Below, piece by piece: positions 53,971 through 62,647 of a stretch of DNA of 64,000 nucleotides (within the stretch, counting starts at the first letter, position 1; every line of letters starts with the position of its first letter). The stretch comes from Roseibium algicola. GTDB taxonomy: Bacteria > Pseudomonadota > Alphaproteobacteria > Rhizobiales > Stappiaceae. The stretch lies in NCBI RefSeq assembly GCF_001999245.1, contig NZ_CP019630.1, positions 2,658,501 through 2,722,500 of the forward strand. The letters run 5' to 3'. A program made the translations under genes and the position numbers. The notes under the pieces are model-generated. The model was not told the origin of the DNA and did not search any database. It worked only from the letters and a program-made list of their open reading frames with translations.

Positions 53971-55026
53971 ATGATGGCTCAGTCCGACGACACAGACAAA
54001 AAACAGGCAAGCGCCGCCAGTGTTCGCCCGCCCAAGCGAGCCGAACGACCGAAGCGTGGCCGAAAACCGGGGCGCAAGGCCGCCCCCAGGCCGAAGAACG
54101 AAGCACCCCAGGGGGACGATGCCAAGTTGCGCCCCTCCGCGGCGATCGTTCCGCCGCAGGCAGTCGCCGGGCGGGCTCTCACGCTGGTGGTGGCCATCAT
54201 GAGCTTTCTGGCCTGTCTGACAGTCGGTGCGGTGTCGGTTGTGTGGGACGCTGCCGATGCGTGGCAGAACGATCTGGTGCGTGAGATCACCATTCAGATC
54301 CGCCCGGCCGAAGGCGTCGACATGCTGCGGGAGATCGACAAGGCCGTTGCGCTTGCGCAGGAGTTTCCGGGCATCGATTCCGTACGGGCCCTGTCAGATG
54401 CCGAAACCAAGTCATTGCTGGAGCCCTGGCTGGGCGAAGGCCTTCAGCTTGACGGCCTGCCGGTGCCGCGGCTCATTCAGATCACGGTCGGGGATCCGGA
54501 ACTTCTGAACCTGTCGCAATTGCGCTCGATGGTCTCGCAGAACGTGACGGGCGCGAGTGTCGACGATCATTCCGTCTGGACATCTCGTCTGTCGGCCATG
54601 GCAGGCGCGGTGGTGCTGGGCGGCTTTGCGATCATGGTGCTTGTGCTCGGCTCGATGGTCTTGAGCGTCGTCTTTGCCACCCAGGCAGCCATGGCCGGCA
54701 ACAAGGACGTCGTATCCGTTCTGCATTTCGTTGGAGCGGAGGACGGTTTCATCGCTCGTGAATTCCAGCGCCACTTCTTGATGCTGGGCCTGAAGGGCGG
54801 TGTTTCCGGCGGTGTTGCGGCCATCCTGGCCTTTCTGACGGTTGACATGCTGACCCGGCAGAGTTCCGGCCAGGCGGGGTCGGACCAGATGTCGGCTCTC
54901 TTCGGCGGCATCTCCGTCAGCCTGCCCGGCTACCTCGGTGTATTCGGTGTGGTGTTCCTTGTCGCGATCCTGACAGCCCTGACTTCTGGCCTTGCCGTCA
55001 AGGCCCATTTGGCAAAAGTGGATTGA
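53971..55026 (+). CDS. ftsX: Cell division protein FtsX
   Basis: A 351-residue membrane partner of FtsE. It has a long basic, Pro/Lys-rich cytosolic N-terminus (about 65 residues), TM1 near 70-92, a periplasmic loop (about 95-195, containing FPGIDSVRALSDAETKSLLEPWLG) and three C-terminal helices, the normal FtsX topology. ATG 53971 or the adjacent ATG 53974 could be the start. The next gene (YdcF-like) begins 52 bases later on the same strand. Confidence 0.95.
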   Translation: MMAQSDDTDKKQASAASVRPPKRAERPKRGRKPGRKAAPRPKNEAPQGDDAKLRPSAAIVPPQAVAGRALTLVVAIMSFLACLTVGAVSVVWDAADAWQNDLVREITIQIRPAEGVDMLREIDKAVALAQEFPGIDSVRALSDAETKSLLEPWLGEGLQLDGLPVPRLIQITVGDPELLNLSQLRSMVSQNVTGASVDDHSVWTSRLSAMAGAVVLGGFAIMVLVLGSMVLSVVFATQAAMAGNKDVVSVLHFVGAEDGFIAREFQRHFLMLGLKGGVSGGVAAILAFLTVDMLTRQSSGQAGSDQMSALFGGISVSLPGYLGVFGVVFLVAILTALTSGLAVKAHLAKVD

Positions 55027-55078
55027 TTTTATCGCACAATGCCGTGAAATTGGCCGAATCACTTATCATAGTCGCGCC

Positions 55079-55804
55079 ATGACCCATGCTGACACAGTGT
55101 TAGACCCCGTTCTGGACGACGGTTCTTCCGTCGTTGGCGATCGGCGTGTGTCCGTTTCAAAGGACAAGGGCACAGCGCGCAGGAACGCCACAAGCGGCGA
55201 TGCGCGCAAGAAACGCTTCGGTCTCAGGATCCTTTTCGTTGCCGTCATCACGGCTCTTGTTGCGGGAACCGTCGGGCAGTTTGCCATGTTCGCGCAGAAG
55301 GTTGCCAATGCCAGAGTGCCGGCTTCCGCAAATGCGGATGCCATTGTCGTGCTGACAGGCGGGCATGCCCGCGTCAACGAGGCAATCCGTCTCCTGGAAG
55401 AAGGCCGTGCCAACCGGTTGCTGATTTCGGGCGTTCATCCCGGCACCACGCGTGAACAGCTTGCCGCCGTTACTGCGTCCAGCATGCCGCTGGAAAAAAA
55501 CAGCGTCGATCTTGACCGGGTCGCGCTCAATACAGCGGGCAATGCGGTGGAAACCGCCAACTGGGTCAAGAAGAACGGGTTCTCGTCCCTGCTGGTCGTG
55601 ACCAGTGCCTACCACCTGCCGCGTGCCAAGGTGGAACTTGCCGGCGCCCTGCCGAATGTCGCCCTGATTGCCTATCCGGTCTTTTCCAAGGACCTGAAGC
55701 TGGACAGCTGGTACAGGGAACCGGCAACGATGCGGCTTCTCATGCGCGAATATGTGAAGTATATCCTCGCCCGACTTCGGATTACCGTGCAGGGTGTGCG
55801 CTGA
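55079..55804 (+). CDS. YdcF/ElyC-like DUF218 membrane protein
   Basis: A 241-residue protein with one N-terminal membrane helix (about 47-65, ILFVAVITALVAGTVGQFAMF) and a DUF218 domain: ADAIVVLTGGHARVNEAIRLLEEG, LLISGVHPGTTREQ, ALNTAGNAVETANW and VVTSAYHLPRAKVEL. Family members such as ElyC and SanA influence envelope integrity. ATG 55079 is used; the frame to 54992 overlaps ftsX coding. Its place between ftsEX and plsC suggests an envelope operon. Confidence 0.88.
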   Translation: MTHADTVLDPVLDDGSSVVGDRRVSVSKDKGTARRNATSGDARKKRFGLRILFVAVITALVAGTVGQFAMFAQKVANARVPASANADAIVVLTGGHARVNEAIRLLEEGRANRLLISGVHPGTTREQLAAVTASSMPLEKNSVDLDRVALNTAGNAVETANWVKKNGFSSLLVVTSAYHLPRAKVELAGALPNVALIAYPVFSKDLKLDSWYREPATMRLLMREYVKYILARLRITVQGVR

Positions 55805-55828
55805 CAGCTGTCGGACCACGGCCGAGCG

Positions 55829-56638
55829 GTGGCTTCACCCACGACCAGTCTTTATGGTGCCATGGTTTTTCTGCGCTCTACCCTTTTCCAGATCCTGTTC
55901 TATCTCGTCACGTTCGTGCTGATGATCCTGTTCGCGCCAGTCATGCTGCTGCCGCGGCGCTGGGGCTGGTGGGTGGTGCCGACCTGGTCACGGGTGTTGC
56001 AGCTGCTGATGCGTGTCTTTGCGGGCATCAAGGTGGAAGTCCGGGGACGTGAAAACCTGCCTGACGGCGGTTTCATCGCCGCCATGAAGCACCAGTCCGC
56101 CTGGGAGACAGTGGCGCTGATCCCCCTCTTCAGAAGCCCGACCTTCATCCTGAAGCGCGAACTGCGCTGGATACCGATTTTCGGCTGGTACACAGCCAAG
56201 TTCAAGCAGATCCCGATCAACCGGGGCAAGCGGTCCGAAGCGCTGGCGGCAATGATGCTGGCTGCAAAGGAGGCGATTGCCGAGAAGCGCCAGATCCTGA
56301 TCTTTCCGGAAGGCACCCGCCGGCCGGCCGGGGCAGAACCGAAATACAAGTTCGGTATCGCGCATCTCTACCGCGACCTGAAATGTCCGGTTGTCCCGAT
56401 AGCTCACAACGCCGGCCTCTATTGGCCTCGCGCCTCGTGGAAGGTCTATCCGGGCACGGTGATTGTCGAGATTCTGCCGCCGATCGAGCCGGGCCTGGCG
56501 CCCAATGCCTTTTACGAAAGAATGGTTACGGATATCGAGACGGCCAGCGATCGGCTGATCGAGGAAGCCCGCACGGCCCGCAAGCCCTCGCCGGTGCTTG
56601 CAGAAGTCGACACGCGCCGCAAGGCACAGCCGGTCTGA
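55829..56638 (+). CDS. plsC: 1-acyl-sn-glycerol-3-phosphate acyltransferase (PlsC family)
   Basis: A 269-residue membrane acyltransferase that makes phosphatidic acid. One N-terminal helix (FQILFYLVTFVLMILFAPVML) precedes motif I KHQSAWET, where the usual H-x4-D is H-x4-E, then INRGKRS, the FPEGTR motif III and VVPIAHNAG. GTG 55829 is the longest start; ATG 55862 (MVFLRSTLF) is equally possible and neither has a clear ribosome-binding site. It follows the YdcF-like gene by 24 bases. Confidence 0.92.
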   Translation: MASPTTSLYGAMVFLRSTLFQILFYLVTFVLMILFAPVMLLPRRWGWWVVPTWSRVLQLLMRVFAGIKVEVRGRENLPDGGFIAAMKHQSAWETVALIPLFRSPTFILKRELRWIPIFGWYTAKFKQIPINRGKRSEALAAMMLAAKEAIAEKRQILIFPEGTRRPAGAEPKYKFGIAHLYRDLKCPVVPIAHNAGLYWPRASWKVYPGTVIVEILPPIEPGLAPNAFYERMVTDIETASDRLIEEARTARKPSPVLAEVDTRRKAQPV

Positions 56639-56712
56639 AAAAAAAGACCGCCCCAATGCGTTGAGACGGTCTTTCAGTTTGAACGGGTTCAGGCGATATC
56701 ATCGCCTGAACC
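56636..56712 (-). terminator. Terminator and palindrome between plsC and the NCS1 permease gene
   Basis: AAAGACCG (56643-56650) pairs with CGGTCTTT (56667-56674); on the minus strand the stem is followed by a run of T, so it terminates the permease gene. A separate perfect palindrome, GGTTCAGGCGAT with ATCGCCTGAACC (56686-56712), lies between it and the permease stop. Confidence 0.8.
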
Positions 56713-56727
56713 TGTCTTCAGGCTGCC

Positions 56728-58188
56728 TTATTGTGCTGTCTTGCCGGCTTCGGTCGTCTGCAGGCGCATCAGGCCCAGATGCAGCACACCACCCAGAACC
56801 GCGCCGATGACCCAGCCGTAGCCGGAGAGTTCCGACAGGGCCGGAACCCAAACGGTTGCCACCGAGAACAGTGCGGCGATGGCAAAGGCAAAGATCGCCT
56901 TCATGTTCCAGCCGTTGTTGTAGTGGTAGCGGGCGTCCGGATCGGAGGAAAACAGCGCCTCGACATCGATGTTCTGCTTGCGAACCAGGTAGTAGTCCGC
57001 GACCAGAATGCCGTAGAGCGGTGCCAGGAAGGCGCCAAGCGTATCGACGAATGCGGCAATGCCGATGTTCGAGATGACCGACACCCACAGCGCGCCGATG
57101 AAGAAGGCAATGACAGCGGTGATGATGCCGCCGGTCTTGGCCGAGATCTTTTCCGGGTTGAGGTTGGCAATGTCATAGGCCGGCGGAATGAAGTTTGCCA
57201 CCAGGTTGATGCCGACCGTTGCCGCAAAGAAGGTGACGGCAGCGATCAGCGTCAGCAGGACGTTGTCGACACGGTCGACGATATCAGCCGGGTTCACCAG
57301 TTTTTCTCCGAACAGCACAACGGTGCCTGCCGTCACGAACAGGGCGATGAAGGAGAAGAAGGCCATGGAAACCGGCAGGCCCCAGAAGTTGCCGCGCTTC
57401 ATGGCGCGTTCATCCGACACGAAGCGGGAAAAGTCGCCGAAGTTGATCACGACGGCGGCGAAATAGGCGATCATCGTGCCGACCACCGCGACAAAGGCCG
57501 CAACAGGACCGCGCGGGTCGGTTGCTTCGCTGCCTTCGAAGATGGTGCCGAGAGCCGAGAAGATGCCGTTGCCGGCCTTCCACCAGATCACCAGGCACAG
57601 CGCGATCATGACGATGTAGACGAACGGACCTGCCCAGTTCAGGAATTTGCCGACCCAGTCGATGCCTTTCATGAACAGGGCAACCTGGAAGACGCAGACG
57701 ATGAGATAGGAAATCCAGCCGACCGTTGTCATGCCGAGGAATTCCGCGCCGCCCTCAGTGCCGAGCAGCGTGTTGAACAGCAAGGCAACCGCCGTGGAGG
57801 CGAAGTAGGTCTGCACGCCATACCAGAAGATGGCGACGATGCCGCGTACCAGCGCCGGGAAACGGGCGCCGTAGACGCCCATCGAGGCGCGTGCGATCAC
57901 CGGATAGGGCACGCCGTGCTTTACCGACGGGCGGCCGGTGAGATTGACCAGCACCATGACGAAGAAACCGGCCAGCACGATTGCCGCGAAAACCATCCAG
58001 CCGTTGAGGCCATAGGTGATGAACAGCGATGCGGCCAGCGTATAGCCGAACAGGCTCTGGATATCGTTGTTCCAGACGTTGAAGATTTCGAAGGCGCCCC
58101 ACTTGCGCTCCGAAGCCGGGATCGGCGCCAGGTCCTCGTTGTAGAGGCCTCCGTCTCGCGGACCCGATTTGCCAGATAAATTCGCCAT
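56728..58188 (-). CDS. NCS1 family nucleobase:cation symporter
   Basis: A 486-residue transporter with about 12 membrane spans. Family motifs include LYNEDLAPIPASERKWG at the N-terminus, FNVWNNDIQSLFGYTLAASLF, GVPYPVIARASMGVYGA and FGDFSRFVSDE. NCS1 permeases import cytosine, uracil, allantoin, hydantoins or thiamine; substrate is not clear. Start 58188 (MANLSGKSG) follows GGAGGAG; longer frames are unsupported. A divergent GntR gene 250 bases away probably regulates it, and a palindrome lies between them. Confidence 0.92.
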   Translation of the reverse strand: MANLSGKSGPRDGGLYNEDLAPIPASERKWGAFEIFNVWNNDIQSLFGYTLAASLFITYGLNGWMVFAAIVLAGFFVMVLVNLTGRPSVKHGVPYPVIARASMGVYGARFPALVRGIVAIFWYGVQTYFASTAVALLFNTLLGTEGGAEFLGMTTVGWISYLIVCVFQVALFMKGIDWVGKFLNWAGPFVYIVMIALCLVIWWKAGNGIFSALGTIFEGSEATDPRGPVAAFVAVVGTMIAYFAAVVINFGDFSRFVSDERAMKRGNFWGLPVSMAFFSFIALFVTAGTVVLFGEKLVNPADIVDRVDNVLLTLIAAVTFFAATVGINLVANFIPPAYDIANLNPEKISAKTGGIITAVIAFFIGALWVSVISNIGIAAFVDTLGAFLAPLYGILVADYYLVRKQNIDVEALFSSDPDARYHYNNGWNMKAIFAFAIAALFSVATVWVPALSELSGYGWVIGAVLGGVLHLGLMRLQTTEAGKTAQ

Positions 58189-58313
58189 AGTCTCCTCCAT
58201 GTGGCCGCATCCCCGGCGGCCTCGGTGTTTTTCCGGACATTCGCAGGTCTTCTTGCGTTCTCCCGGACGCAGGAAGCTCTTGGCTGTGCATTGCAAAAAG
58301 TTTGTGCTTGCAT

Positions 58314-58337
58314 CTAACATTTTACAAAGCATGTTAG
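58314..58337. promoter_or_regulatory. Inverted repeat in the NCS1/GntR divergent region (candidate operator)
   Basis: CTAACAT (58314-58320) and ATGTTAG (58331-58337) form a perfect 7-bp inverted repeat with a 10-base spacer, between the divergent permease and GntR genes. It is a plausible binding site for the GntR dimer. Confidence 0.5.
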
Positions 58338-58438
58338 GTAACAGACTATTCGGAATTTCAAGCAGGTCCTTTCGGCTTTGCTTGGAAATGCCAGTGGCGA
58401 CAACCTGCGATCATCCGGACCGGATCGACGGAGCTGCA

Positions 58439-59095
58439 ATGAAGGACGCAAACAAGGGTGAATTGCTGAACGACAAGGCTTTTCAGGCGCTTGTCGAAGC
58501 CTTGCGGAGCGGTTCGCTGCGCAATGGCCAGTTCCTGTCGATGTCGCAGCTTGTCGACCAGCTGGACTATCCGATCGCGCCCGTGCGCGAAGCCGTCAAA
58601 TACGCCAGCTCGCAGGGGTTCCTGACGACAGTGCCCAAACGCGGCCTGCAGGTTATGGAAGCTAGCCCGGACAACATTCGCGAATGTCTGGACGTGCGTC
58701 TGGTGCTGGACCAGGAAGGTGCGCGCCGGCGAATATCACAGGGAAATCTGGAGGGCCTCGACGCCTTGCGCCGGCGTCACGAGACCATGCGCGACGAGGT
58801 GCGGACGGGGCCTGCGGCCAGCCTGCCGCCCAAGGCGATCGAGGTGGACCTGTCCCTGCACACGTACCTTGGCGAGGGACTTGGAAATTCGCTGCTGTCG
58901 GCTGCCTATGCCGCAAACCGTATCCGGATCGCCGTCATCCAGCATGCGCGGCCGTTTCTTGCGGATCGGATCGCCTCGGCGATGGACGAGCATCTTGCGG
59001 TCATCGAGGCGCTGGAAACCCGGAACGAGGCCGCTGCGGTGCAAGCCTTGAAATATCATTGCGAGCAGACACTGCGCTGGTGGGGTGTTCCCTGA
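58439..59095 (+). CDS. GntR family transcriptional regulator (FCD-type)
   Basis: A 218-residue regulator: N-terminal winged helix (KAFQALVEALRSGSLRNGQFL, LDYPIAPVREAVKYASSQGFLTTVPKRGLQV) and a C-terminal helical FCD-like effector domain (IRECLDVRLVLDQEGARR, MDEHLAVIEALETRNEAAAVQAL). ATG 58439 follows GGAG by six bases; the much longer frame from 58169 is not plausible. It is divergent from the NCS1 permease and probably controls it in response to the transported nucleobase or a metabolite. Confidence 0.88.
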   Translation: MKDANKGELLNDKAFQALVEALRSGSLRNGQFLSMSQLVDQLDYPIAPVREAVKYASSQGFLTTVPKRGLQVMEASPDNIRECLDVRLVLDQEGARRRISQGNLEGLDALRRRHETMRDEVRTGPAASLPPKAIEVDLSLHTYLGEGLGNSLLSAAYAANRIRIAVIQHARPFLADRIASAMDEHLAVIEALETRNEAAAVQALKYHCEQTLRWWGVP

Positions 59096-59140
59096 GCGTT
59101 AGCATCCTGCAAGACCTGTACCGCCGTCCCTGAGCCTGGC

Positions 59141-59659
59141 TCAGGCTTTCAGGCGCTCGGCCAGCCAGGCAAGACCCGTATCGGGAATGCCCATTTCCTG
59201 GAGGTGGGCGGCGGTGTTGATGACATAGTCCGGATTGGCGCCGGACTTGCCGACAGCGCCTCTTACGATTTCCAGCTGCTCTTCAAGCGGCAAGGAACCC
59301 GCATATTGGGCATGGCCGTGATCGACCATGTAGACCAGCGCTTCCACCTTCTCGCCGCTGTCGAGCTCGACGTGATGATGGTGCTCCTTGTAGACCATCG
59401 TCGTCTGTTCCCGGGCACGCAGATATTCCAGCACCTGCGGCCAGATATCCCCGGAGACCTGATAGGCGATGCCCCGGCATGCGCCGCCGTTGTCGAGGCC
59501 GAAGACGAGACCTGGTCTCTGCTGCGTGCCCCGATGTACCCAGGAATAGACGCAAAGCGAGCGATGTGCACCACGCAGCAGCGCCGGTTCGGCGCGCTGG
59601 TGATCAAATCCTGGGTTCCACATCAAAGAACCGTAGCCAAAGACCCAAAAATCGCTCAT
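59141..59659 (-). CDS. ChaC-like gamma-glutamylcyclotransferase
   Basis: A 172-residue protein with the gamma-glutamylcyclotransferase fold: the substrate-binding FGYGSLMWNPGF motif at the N-terminus, HRGTQQRPGLVFGLDNGG, then CRGIAYQVSG and the EALVYM strand. ChaC-type enzymes degrade glutathione to 5-oxoproline and Cys-Gly. Start 59659 (MSDFWVFGYGSL) is the family start; the long frame extending to 60445 is only an antisense extension over the next gene. Confidence 0.9.
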   Translation of the reverse strand: MSDFWVFGYGSLMWNPGFDHQRAEPALLRGAHRSLCVYSWVHRGTQQRPGLVFGLDNGGACRGIAYQVSGDIWPQVLEYLRAREQTTMVYKEHHHHVELDSGEKVEALVYMVDHGHAQYAGSLPLEEQLEIVRGAVGKSGANPDYVINTAAHLQEMGIPDTGLAWLAERLKA

Positions 59660-59809
59660 ATCGACCTGTCTTGTGTTACCGCAGCTGCGGAGATAGCAAG
59701 CTGCACCGGTCGTTTCAATGGCACTCCGGCAGCGCCTGTCCTGCAGGTGGCCCTTGTCGGCAGTGTGACCGGTCCGGAAATCGCCCGAACAAGAAGAGAG
59801 TGTCTCCCA

Positions 59810-60859
59810 GTGTCCGATATCAAGACCAAGCCGCCGAAACCCACCAGACGCGGATATATCCTGCTGGCCGGAGCTGTCGTTCTGGTGATTGCTGGCTGGT
59901 CGGCCGCCTGGTTTTATGGGCAATCCGTCCTGCGGGAACAACTCGACCGGCAAATTGTCCGCATGGCGGACCAGGGCCTGGATGTGAGCTGCGCGGATCT
60001 TGCCATTGCCGGCTATCCGTTCCGCTATGAGGTCTCCTGCGCGGACATGCGTTCGGCCGATCGCTGGGGAACAGCCGCATCGCTCGGCGGGCTGAATGCC
60101 GTCGCCTTGATCTATAATCCGTGGCACGTGATCTTCGAGGCAAAGTCGCCTGCGGCCATGTCGGTGCCGGTGAACGGCCTCGAGGGTGGTCTGACGTGGC
60201 AGACGGCCCGCGCCAGCGTGAAGTTCAGCGACAATGCGCTCGGCTCGTTCGATGCGGTGATCGACAAACCGGAAGTGGCGTTCGACACCGCCCTCGCCCG
60301 GGGCCTGTTTGCGGCTGAAAAGTCCGAAGTGCATCTGCGCAAGCAACCCGAGAGCGCGGCGACACTGGAAAGTTTCGTCACGGTTCAGGACCTCAGCCTC
60401 AAATCTCTGCCGGAACTTCAGCAGACGATTTCCCTGCGCAGCCATGCCCGTATCGAAGGCGGCACAGCCCTGCTTGCAGGGGCAGACCTCGTTTCGCTTG
60501 TGCGGGCGCAGGGCGGAGAACTGCCGGTCGAACTGGTGCTTACCGAGATACTGCTCGGGGCCGGCAAGGCTACGGCAAGCGGCAATCTTGTGCTTTCGGG
60601 TGACGGCACCTTGAGCGGATCACTGGAGTTGAACCTCGGCAATTCGGACGCGCTTCTGGACAGCGTGAAGCCCTTGTTCCCGCCTGAAGACCAGACGTTT
60701 GCACTGCTGCAGAATGTGGTGAAGAGCCTGGAGCCTGCCGCCAAGGAAGTCGACGGTGTGCGGACCATCACGCTGCCGGTCTCGGTCGACCGCGGCGTGG
60801 TTCGCATCGGTTTTCTGCCGCTTGGCCAGATCCCGCCGTTGTTTCCTGCGGGATCCTGA
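59810..60859 (+). CDS. DUF2125 domain membrane-anchored protein
   Basis: A 349-residue protein with a short Lys/Pro-rich cytosolic start, one membrane helix (about 15-35, ILLAGAVVLVIAGWSAAWFYG) and a periplasmic beta-rich domain with DVSCADLAIAGYPFRYEVSC, the DUF2125 opening with paired cysteines. Function unknown; the repeating beta-strands resemble AsmA-like or lipid-transfer folds, which is inference. GTG 59810 is used, with AAGAGAG upstream; earlier starts would overlap the divergent ChaC-like gene. Confidence 0.8.
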   Translation: MSDIKTKPPKPTRRGYILLAGAVVLVIAGWSAAWFYGQSVLREQLDRQIVRMADQGLDVSCADLAIAGYPFRYEVSCADMRSADRWGTAASLGGLNAVALIYNPWHVIFEAKSPAAMSVPVNGLEGGLTWQTARASVKFSDNALGSFDAVIDKPEVAFDTALARGLFAAEKSEVHLRKQPESAATLESFVTVQDLSLKSLPELQQTISLRSHARIEGGTALLAGADLVSLVRAQGGELPVELVLTEILLGAGKATASGNLVLSGDGTLSGSLELNLGNSDALLDSVKPLFPPEDQTFALLQNVVKSLEPAAKEVDGVRTITLPVSVDRGVVRIGFLPLGQIPPLFPAGS

Positions 60860-60931
60860 TCACTTGATGGCCTCAGTCCGAACCCTGAACAGCGGCATGC
60901 GGACTGAAACCTGCCTGAAGGCGAAGCCCGG

Positions 60932-61393
60932 TCAGTCGCCGGCGACGCGGTCGATCGGGATCAGGTAGCTCTTGCGATGATCGGGTTCTGCGATCTTTTC
61001 GTAGAGCGCAACCGCCGGGGTGTTCTTGCCCGGTACGAGCCAGCGCAAATGCAGCCATCCGCGGCTCTGGCCTTCACTGACCAGGGTTTCGATCATCTTG
61101 CGGCCGGTGCCCTTGTTGCGGTGATCGGGATGGACATAGATGTCATCCATCTGGCCGATCCTGAGACCCGTAATGAGTTCCGGCAGGTCGAAGAAAACAG
61201 CGAAGCCGACCAGCTTGTCACCTTCGAAGGCTCCCAGAACCTCGGCGGTCTTGTCCGACAGAATGCGTTCGGCGTAATAGGCGTCGGGACGACGCGGTGC
61301 ACCGCGCCGCAGCGCCTGTGCATTTTCGGCAATAAGCGGCGCAAGCTTATGAGCATCATCCAGCCGAAGGGCCCTGATTTGCGTTGTCGTCAT
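60932..61393 (-). CDS. GNAT family N-acetyltransferase
   Basis: A 153-residue acetyltransferase: IRALRLDDAHKLAPLI at the start, the substrate/acetyl-CoA strand DDIYVHPDHRNKGTGRKMIETLV with the R-x-x-G-x-G-like pyrophosphate loop (RNKGTG), and the C-terminal NTPAVALYEKIAEPDHRKSYLI. The substrate is unknown. Start 61393 follows GGGGAAAT. Confidence 0.92.
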   Translation of the reverse strand: MTTTQIRALRLDDAHKLAPLIAENAQALRRGAPRRPDAYYAERILSDKTAEVLGAFEGDKLVGFAVFFDLPELITGLRIGQMDDIYVHPDHRNKGTGRKMIETLVSEGQSRGWLHLRWLVPGKNTPAVALYEKIAEPDHRKSYLIPIDRVAGD

Positions 61394-61596
61394 GATTTCC
61401 CCGGAAAGCAAATCGATTAAGAGTGTGACTTTGGCCCACCATGTCCCGAAACGGGTTCGCTGATCAAGGACTTCGATCAATTAATGGCTGCGGCATTGCT
61501 GACGGTCGGCTACGCAGGCCCTGTCCGGGGTCTGCGGCCTTTCGCTTGCGGCGATTTCGTGCCATGAGCGTTGCACGGAAAAGACGGGAACAGGAA

Positions 61597-62514
61597 ATGG
61601 CGGACAAGCAAAAGTTGAGGGCGACGCTGATCGGACTTACAGCTGTGCTGATGTGGGCGACCCTCGGCCTGTTCGGTGCCGGTTCCGGCAATGTGCCTCC
61701 GTTCCTGTTGAACACCCTGTGTTTCGGCTTCTCAGGCATCATGGCGCTGATCTGGCTGATCGCGACAGGCAGGACCCGGTTGCTCAGGCAACCGCTTGGC
61801 GTCTGGGCATTCGGCACGTTCGGCCTGTTCGGCTTTCATTTTTTCTATTTCACTGCCATCCGTAACGCGCCGCCTGTGGAAGCAAATCTGATCAACTACA
61901 CTTGGCCGCTCCTGATCGTGCTGTTTTCCGCCCTGTTGCCGGGGGAACGGCTGCGTCTGCATCATGTCATTGGAACGGTTCTGGGCCTGGCCGGCGCTGT
62001 GCTTCTGATCACCGGCGGGGAAGGTGTCGGTTTTTCCTCCGGCTCGATGCTCGGCTATGGGGCGGCGGTGGCCTCGTGTCTGTTCTGGTCCAGCTATTCC
62101 GTGCTTTCGCGCAGACTGGGTGCGGTGCCGACCGAAGCCGTTGCGGGGTTCTGTGTGATGACCGCAATCCTTTCGGGTGTCTGCCATCTGGCGCTGGAGG
62201 AAACGATCCTGCCTGCATCGTCGCTGGAATGGGCATCGGTGCTGGCGCTTGCCGCTTTCCCGGTGGGACTTGCGTTTTTCACCTGGGACATCGGCGTCAA
62301 GCATGGCGATATCCAGGTTCTGGGCGCAGCGGCCTATTCGGCGCCGCTCCTGTCCACCCTGTTGCTGATTGCCTTCGGCTTCGGGGCGCTGACACCTGCC
62401 GTTGGCATCGCCTGTGTGGCGATTACGCTGGGGGCGGTGATTGCCGCAAAGGACATGATCTTCAAACGCCGGCAGAAAGCGCCGGTGAGCATGCAGGTAG
62501 ACGAACTTCCGTGA
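61597..62514 (+). CDS. EamA/DMT family permease
   Basis: A 305-residue membrane protein with ten predicted helices in two EamA repeats (first LIGLTAVLMWATLGLF ... FYFTAIRNAPPVEANLINYTWPLL; second GYGAAVASCLFWSSYSVLSRR ... GAAAYSAPLLSTLLL). The ANLINYTWPLL segment is typical of the YddG-like aromatic amino acid exporter group, but the substrate is not established. ATG 61597 is chosen by family length, with GGGA upstream; ATG 61564 is an alternative. Confidence 0.88.
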   Translation: MADKQKLRATLIGLTAVLMWATLGLFGAGSGNVPPFLLNTLCFGFSGIMALIWLIATGRTRLLRQPLGVWAFGTFGLFGFHFFYFTAIRNAPPVEANLINYTWPLLIVLFSALLPGERLRLHHVIGTVLGLAGAVLLITGGEGVGFSSGSMLGYGAAVASCLFWSSYSVLSRRLGAVPTEAVAGFCVMTAILSGVCHLALEETILPASSLEWASVLALAAFPVGLAFFTWDIGVKHGDIQVLGAAAYSAPLLSTLLLIAFGFGALTPAVGIACVAITLGAVIAAKDMIFKRRQKAPVSMQVDELP

Positions 62515-62647
62515 TCGGCGGCAACGTCTGCGTTTGGCGGTACCCCGGTGCACGAACGCGGCCGTTCCCCCTTCGGCGAATTCCCCTGGCCGCCGCGATC
62601 CACTAGGTTAACCGGAAATCTGTTTTCCCGACTTGCAGGATCGACCC

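Noticed and set aside
56731..58179. 482-codon + strand frame over the NCS1 permease
   Set aside because: Antisense to a clear 12-TM transporter; its Asp/Glu/Arg-rich translation reflects complement of hydrophobic codons.
59204..59809. Long upstream extension of the DUF2125 frame
   Set aside because: It overlaps the ChaC-like gene in antisense; the GTG at 59810 gives the correct membrane-anchored start.
59660..60445. Upstream extension of the ChaC-like frame on the - strand
   Set aside because: Family start MSDFWVFGYGSL is at 59659; the extension is antisense to the DUF2125 gene.
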